A DNA stretch of 64,000 nt from Vampirovibrio chlorellavorus (GTDB taxonomy: Bacteria; Cyanobacteriota; Vampirovibrionia; Vampirovibrionales; Vampirovibrionaceae). The notes beneath the pieces are model-generated. The model was not told the DNA's origin and searched no databases. It saw only the letters and a list, made by a program, of their open reading frames with translations. Within the stretch, counting starts at the first letter, position 1; each line of letters starts with the position of its first letter. The stretch covers positions 1 to 64,000 of the forward strand of contig CAIPMU010000011.1 of the NCBI GenBank assembly GCA_903866275.1. The letters run 5' to 3'. Below are positions 59,983 to 64,000 of this stretch, in pieces. The translations under genes were made by a program, and so were the position numbers.

Positions 59983-61308
59983 ATGCCTGTGACTTCCGTA
60001 CAAACGCCCCCTCCGAATATGCTCCGTAAGCCGCCCATGAAAAGACGACCGCGCGGGCCTCTGATTGGACTGGTCGTATTGGGCGGTATCGCTTGCGCTT
60101 TGCTGATTTTCATTGGCATCAAGCTACTCAGTAGCTCCATCGTCATTAAAGACCCCATTTTTCATAAGGAACTGGTTTCCTGGCACGGTAACCCCGGCCA
60201 GAAAGTGATTTTGCTGATGGGCGTGGATGCTCCCAATAAAAGCATTCGCAAAAAGGACGAGGATTCCTTTGAAGGCACCCGAACAGACACCATGATGCTG
60301 GTGCGGGTGAACGCCTCCAAGCAGCGGGTGGCGGTGGTCTCTATTCCCCGGGACAGCAAGGTCTACCTCTCCGGCAACCGGGGCATCGACAAAATCAACG
60401 CCGCGCATGCGCTGGGTGGCCCCGAACTGTCGGTGCAAACCGTGCAGGATTCCTTTGGCATTCCCATTGACAACTTTATTGTGGTGAACCTACGTGGCGT
60501 TCGTGAAATGGTGGAAGTTCTGGGCGGCATCGATCTGTTCGTGGAAAAGCCCATGCACTACACCGACAACACCGCCAAACTTTTTATCAACTTTGAGCCC
60601 GGCGTTCATCATCTGGACGGCGTGCAGGCAGAAGCCTTCCTGCGTTTTCGCCATGACCAGCTTGGCGACATTGGCCGGATTCGCCGCCAGCAACAGTTTA
60701 TTATGGCCCTGACCAAAAAACTGCGCGAACCCAGCGTGGTCTTTAAAATCCCGGAACTGGTCAAAGTGGCCAACCAGTATGTCGAAACTGACCTGACAGC
60801 CAACGACATGCTCACCCTGGCCTTTTTTGGCAAAGATTTGAACATGAATTCGGTTCGCACCGCGACGCTACCCGGCCATCCTGGTGGTATCCGCGTGAGC
60901 TACTGGGTGATCGACCCTCAGCAGGCCCAGCTCATTCTGGATCGCCTCATTCTGGACAATCCTCAACCGCTCAACCCCATTGGCGCCAACAACAGCACCG
61001 CCAGCAAACTCAAGGTCGGCATCTACTTTGACCCAGCCTTGGCCAATGCCCTGCCCGCGATTGTCAAAAATCTGGAAGCGAATGATTATGAAGTGGTTTG
61101 TAAATCCAGCCAGCGGCGCACCAGCACCCAAATTATCGAACACACCAGCCGGGTGACGGACGATTTGACCGATGCCCTGCGTGGCACAGACTCCCGGTTG
61201 GCAAACGCCCGCTTGATCTTTGCGCCTGTGGGCACTACATTTGAAAATAACGCCTGCAGCGTGGGTGAAGACTACACGCTCGTTCTCGGCGCTGACAGCA
61301 AACCGTAG
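59983..61308 (+). CDS. LCP family (LytR-CpsA-Psr) protein
   Basis: A 441-residue membrane protein. It has a short basic cytoplasmic start, a transmembrane helix (23-47, LIGLVVLGGIACALLIFIGI) and an extracytoplasmic LCP domain (60-290). The LCP domain shows LLMGVDAP, RTDTMMLVRVN near 103, VSIPRDSKVYL near 120, DNFIVVNLRGVREMVEVLGGIDLFVEKPM, and QAEAFLRFRHD..GDIGRIRRQQQFI near 215-240. A LytR_C domain ends the protein (LKVGIYFDPALANALPAIV onward). LCP enzymes attach glycopolymers to peptidoglycan; here in a lipid A-making cell. ATG 59983 is two bases from AAAGG, so GTG 59989 may be the true start. Confidence 0.88.
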   Translation: MPVTSVQTPPPNMLRKPPMKRRPRGPLIGLVVLGGIACALLIFIGIKLLSSSIVIKDPIFHKELVSWHGNPGQKVILLMGVDAPNKSIRKKDEDSFEGTRTDTMMLVRVNASKQRVAVVSIPRDSKVYLSGNRGIDKINAAHALGGPELSVQTVQDSFGIPIDNFIVVNLRGVREMVEVLGGIDLFVEKPMHYTDNTAKLFINFEPGVHHLDGVQAEAFLRFRHDQLGDIGRIRRQQQFIMALTKKLREPSVVFKIPELVKVANQYVETDLTANDMLTLAFFGKDLNMNSVRTATLPGHPGGIRVSYWVIDPQQAQLILDRLILDNPQPLNPIGANNSTASKLKVGIYFDPALANALPAIVKNLEANDYEVVCKSSQRRTSTQIIEHTSRVTDDLTDALRGTDSRLANARLIFAPVGTTFENNACSVGEDYTLVLGADSKP

Positions 61309-61336
61309 TGGTTCGACGACCGGAGAGTGCCTCAAT

Positions 61337-62206
61337 ATGCCCGATTTTATTCGCCTGAATTTTCTTTGCATGAAACCAGCAAAGCGGTATCCTCTGGGCC
61401 TGATTGTTGCGACCTCCCTGATCCTGGCGGCTACCGCATCCACGTTGTCGCTTCAGGGGCAGGCGCAAATAGGACCTCAAGCCCCTGAGCCCAAACCCCC
61501 GATGGAAAATTCAGTCGGTAAAGCTTTAAAAAAAATATTGCAAACCCAAAAAGTGGAAAAATCAGGCACCGTCACGAAAGTTGACCGCAATGTCACCCCG
61601 GATGACAACTACCTGCCCGGCGGTAAGCGACCCACCATTCAGGTTCCCGCTCAGCGCCCGGTTCAGGCTCCGCCTATGCAATCAGCCATTAAGCATCCGC
61701 CCTTGCTGGTGCAACCGCCTTTAACCAGCGTCAAAATTGATCAGACCGAAGTGGACAGCGAGAATCCGCCCGTCATGGGGCATCCCAAACTGGATGATCC
61801 CACCAACCCGCTGGGCTTTGCGGATGCGGAGCAAAAACTGAAACACCTGAGCATGCTGGTTGAACAGAAACGCTTCCCGGAAGCCAAACCGGGACTGGTG
61901 CAACTGCGCCAGACGCTCGTGGACCTCACCGAAGCGCATATCGGCCTGTATAAAACCCTGAATCAGCTGCCCTCGGCACGCGGGCAGGCCGAACTGGAAA
62001 AGGAACTGGCGCTGGAGTTCGCGCAACTGCGAGATCGGGCGATGATGGAAACCGCCAAGGTTTATATCTCGGAGAAAGAATATACCAAAGCAGTGAAAGA
62101 ACTGGCAGACGTCGTGAAATCGCAGCCCCGCAGCAAGCTAGGTTTGCGCTCCTACGAAATTTTGCAAGAGATCGGGTTCACGGAAAAATTGCAGTTGACC
62201 CAATAA
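61337..62206 (+). CDS. Exported helical-repeat protein
   Basis: A 289-residue protein not recognised by family. The signal peptide near 17-43 (LGLIVATSLILAATASTL) is followed by a Pro/Gln-rich stretch (45-150). The C-terminal 140 residues are helical, TPR-like (AEQKLKHLSMLVEQKRFPEAKPGLVQL and AKVYISEKEYTKAVKELADVVKSQPRSKLGL), ending in tandem helices. GGAGAG precedes ATG 61337 by nine bases. It directly follows the LCP gene and continues with a small ORF, so it may take part in envelope polymer assembly. Confidence 0.65.
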   Translation: MPDFIRLNFLCMKPAKRYPLGLIVATSLILAATASTLSLQGQAQIGPQAPEPKPPMENSVGKALKKILQTQKVEKSGTVTKVDRNVTPDDNYLPGGKRPTIQVPAQRPVQAPPMQSAIKHPPLLVQPPLTSVKIDQTEVDSENPPVMGHPKLDDPTNPLGFADAEQKLKHLSMLVEQKRFPEAKPGLVQLRQTLVDLTEAHIGLYKTLNQLPSARGQAELEKELALEFAQLRDRAMMETAKVYISEKEYTKAVKELADVVKSQPRSKLGLRSYEILQEIGFTEKLQLTQ

Positions 62207-62218
62207 CGGGGAACACTC

Positions 62219-62572
62219 ATGGTACCTCACACCCCTACTCAACGGCTTCAAACCTATATTTTGAAGGGCTATGGGGCCATTGAGCCGCAATGGGTGCAGT
62301 CTTGCCTCCACCTGTTCAAGCTGGAGCAAGTTAATCTGCGGAAGGTGATACTCCTGAAAAACAACACGCCCGATTGCTTCTCGATGCTGGAAATTCATTT
62401 TCTTCTGGCTCAACCTGAGGATCAAAATCAGGGAAAACACAGCCCGAGTGGGGCGAACCCTTCGACAAGCGGAGACCCTGCTGAGCCCTCACATCCTTTT
62501 CTGCAAGCCTTACAGGGCATTCTGGCCCAGCAAACGTGGCAGGAACAAAGCATCCAGCGGAGTTTCCGCTAG
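62219..62572 (+). CDS. Small hypothetical protein
   Basis: The 117 residues are not recognised. Residues 5-65 look like a compact helical-plus-strand unit (TQRLQTYILKGYGAIEPQWVQSCLHLFKL, then LLKNNTPDCFSMLEIHFLL); the rest is Ser/Pro/Gln-rich. It starts 12 bases after the helical-repeat gene, with GGGGA before the ATG, and is likely the last gene of the LCP-helical-repeat transcript. No signal peptide is visible. Confidence 0.55.
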   Translation: MVPHTPTQRLQTYILKGYGAIEPQWVQSCLHLFKLEQVNLRKVILLKNNTPDCFSMLEIHFLLAQPEDQNQGKHSPSGANPSTSGDPAEPSHPFLQALQGILAQQTWQEQSIQRSFR

Positions 62573-62768
62573 CCTTCAGCAAGCCCGTGCTGGACAACCA
62601 ACCCCATGAGAGAGAGGAACAACCCCAGAGCCGAAGCTGAACCCTTCGTCATCCGTTTAGTCCCTGAAATTCAACCATCTGGTCAATGAGACAAAGCAGC
62701 TTACCTGCTATGATGCCACTATCGATGTTGTACCGAATGCCCTGACCCTCAATAAGGACAGATCTGCC

Positions 62769-63380
62769 ATGCGCCTTACCGGCTTGTTGTTCAATCGTTT
62801 CTTGCTTGGGCTCAGCCTGTTGGCCTTGACCCTCTTCACGAATCAGGGCGGGTTGCCCGCCTGCGCCGCCGATGACAACATTCTGACGCTCAGCATTGCC
62901 AATGAGCCCTCGGATGAAACGAGCAAAGCCGTTCAAGCCCGGCTGCTGCTGAAGGCACCACCGCAACTGGTCTGGCAAACCATTACCAACTACCCGGAAA
63001 TCAGGCACATTCTGCCGGGCTATGACAAAAGCACCGTCCTGAAATCCAGCGGCGGCACCAAGCTGGTGGATATTGCCATGCGCGTGGCAGCCTTCCTGCC
63101 TGCCTATCACTATCAGGTGCAAATGCAAGAGGACGCCGCCAGCTACAATTTGAGCATGAAGCGGGTGTCGGGGGATTTCAAATCGCTCAATGGCAACTAC
63201 AAGCTGGTGTCGCAAAATAACGGGGCCCGTACCCTGCTTATCTATACCCTCAAGCTGGATCCCGGCTACAACCTTCCCGGATCGCAAGCCCTGATTCGCG
63301 CCAACACCGAACGATCCATGAAAGCCCTGAGCCGACATATCGCGCAAGAGAGCCGTAAAAGCCTGATTGGACAGCGCTAG
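62769..63380 (+). CDS. Exported SRPBCC-type lipid-binding protein
   Basis: A 203-residue protein: signal peptide (FLLGLSLLALTLFTNQGGLPACA, ending near 34), then a START/SRPBCC fold like polyketide cyclases (VQARLLLKAPPQLVWQTITNYPEIRHILPGY near 57-87; LIYTLKLDPGYNLPG near 160). The wide cavity of this fold binds hydrophobic ligands. It is exported, which is unusual for the superfamily. It is 23 bases before coaX. The function is unknown. Confidence 0.72.
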   Translation: MRLTGLLFNRFLLGLSLLALTLFTNQGGLPACAADDNILTLSIANEPSDETSKAVQARLLLKAPPQLVWQTITNYPEIRHILPGYDKSTVLKSSGGTKLVDIAMRVAAFLPAYHYQVQMQEDAASYNLSMKRVSGDFKSLNGNYKLVSQNNGARTLLIYTLKLDPGYNLPGSQALIRANTERSMKALSRHIAQESRKSLIGQR

Positions 63381-63403
63381 CGGTTCCCGCTATATTAGAT
63401 GAT

Positions 63404-64000
63404 ATGAATCTTTTGGCTGTAGACATTGGGAACACCGACATCAAGTTCGGCATTTTTCGCGATGGCGAGCTGACCCAGCAGTGGCGCGCCTCTGGCACCC
63501 GCACCCACCCCGAAAAATTCAGCGCCATGCTGCGAGACAGTCTGGCGCGCACCGGCGTGGATTTTGGCGCACTGGTCTATACCAGCGTGGTGCCGGATAT
63601 TGAGCTGGTCTTCCGCAAGACCATCCAATATTGCTTCCACCTGCCGGATGCCCGCATTTTTGCCGTGAACCCGCAAACCATTCAACTGCCGCTGGACTTC
63701 AGCCATTATCCGCTGGAGCAACTCGGCATGGATCGACTGGTCAATGCTTGCAGCGCAAGGCTCCTGTACCCGAACACTCCCTTGATTGTTGTGGACATGG
63801 GGACGGCTACCACGTTCGATCTGGTCAGCGCGGACGGGGTTTATCTGGGTGGGGCCATTACACCCGGCTTGCGGACGTTTATGGACAGCCTAACCCTGAA
63901 GGCCCCTCGCCTGCCAGAAGTCTCCCTGATTGATAAATCCTATGACACACTGAAAATGGGTTCCAACACGGTTGCCTGCATCGAAGCGGGCTTAGGGCTT
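63404..64000 (+). CDS. coaX: Type III pantothenate kinase (partial, runs off the window)
   Basis: First 199 codons of a coaX gene, first step of coenzyme A synthesis: ATP plus pantothenate to 4'-phosphopantothenate. The actin-like ATPase motifs are intact: LLAVDIGNTDIKFGIF near 3, LGMDRLVNA near 107, VVDMGTATTFDLV near 128 and GGAITPGLRTFMDSL near 147. Type III enzymes are insensitive to CoA feedback and need a monovalent cation. The start ATG 63404 follows the exported SRPBCC gene by 23 bases. About 55-60 codons are missing at the right edge. Confidence 0.93.
   Translation, partial: MNLLAVDIGNTDIKFGIFRDGELTQQWRASGTRTHPEKFSAMLRDSLARTGVDFGALVYTSVVPDIELVFRKTIQYCFHLPDARIFAVNPQTIQLPLDFSHYPLEQLGMDRLVNACSARLLYPNTPLIVVDMGTATTFDLVSADGVYLGGAITPGLRTFMDSLTLKAPRLPEVSLIDKSYDTLKMGSNTVACIEAGLGL

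Noticed and set aside
1-64000. CRISPR arrays, insertion sequences, phage genes, rRNA or tRNA genes
   Set aside because: I looked for regular direct repeats, terminal inverted repeats with a transposase, structural phage proteins and tRNA T-arm motifs on both strands, and found none that held up.

Overview
The window is about 54% G+C by eye and densely coded on both strands, with tight operons. It looks like chromosomal core sequence. I see no insertion sequence, prophage, CRISPR array, rRNA or tRNA. The organism is a diderm with lipid A (lpxK, a heptosyltransferase-type GT9), type IV pili (PilM-PilN fusion plus PilO) and FtsEX. It also has genes that look cyanobacterial in type: a short SSB whose N-terminal motifs resemble cyanobacterial SSB, an LCP (LytR-CpsA-Psr) protein alongside LPS, and MutS2. 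A non-photosynthetic relative of Cyanobacteria (Vampirovibrionia/Melainabacteria-like) is my best guess, held loosely.

Layout. 0-6 kb: a minus-strand operon for DAHP synthase, an EPSP synthase-shikimate kinase fusion, chorismate synthase, chorismate mutase and prephenate dehydratase. Its leader holds a 24-codon peptide gene with a YFSFFYYW core, followed by an intrinsic terminator. This looks like a mixed Phe/Tyr/Trp ribosome-mediated attenuator and is the best find here. 6-17 kb: a DUF115/MAF protein, two small zinc-ribbon proteins, a hemerythrin-cupin fusion, a general-stress flavin protein, an EEP-family phosphodiesterase, deoC, and two paralogous alpha/beta hydrolases. 17-21.7 kb: HU with two promoters and a terminator, a FtsB/DivIC-like protein, pilMN-pilO, and a formyltransferase. 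21.7-24.3 kb: nadC-nadB. 24.5-30 kb: rimP-nusA-ylxR-infB-rbfA, ended by a terminator.

30-33 kb: ssb, a DUF1537 acid-sugar kinase and pdxA (probably pdxA2), in one direction. 33-45.3 kb: an inositol monophosphatase-family gene, a dihydrouridine synthase, a 1,314-residue exported transglutaminase/TPR protein, a YkgJ-type cysteine-cluster protein, then overlapping lpxK-GT9-mutS2 and an orphan gene with a strong promoter. 45.3-52.7 kb: miaB-folK, an orphan A+T-richer gene, a membrane-anchored flavodoxin, ftsE-ftsX, and a glucan phosphorylase homologue lacking the PLP lysine. 53-64 kb: an MFS transporter and a series of exported or membrane proteins (lipase-like, RTX-like, proline-rich, LCP, SRPBCC), ending in the first 199 codons of coaX.

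How they fit. The aro operon runs from DAHP to phenylpyruvate, and none of its enzymes carries a recognisable allosteric (ACT) domain. Feedback would then have to come from the leader RNA or from elsewhere. The rest is translation, cofactor, envelope and division housekeeping, mixed with lineage-specific exported proteins.
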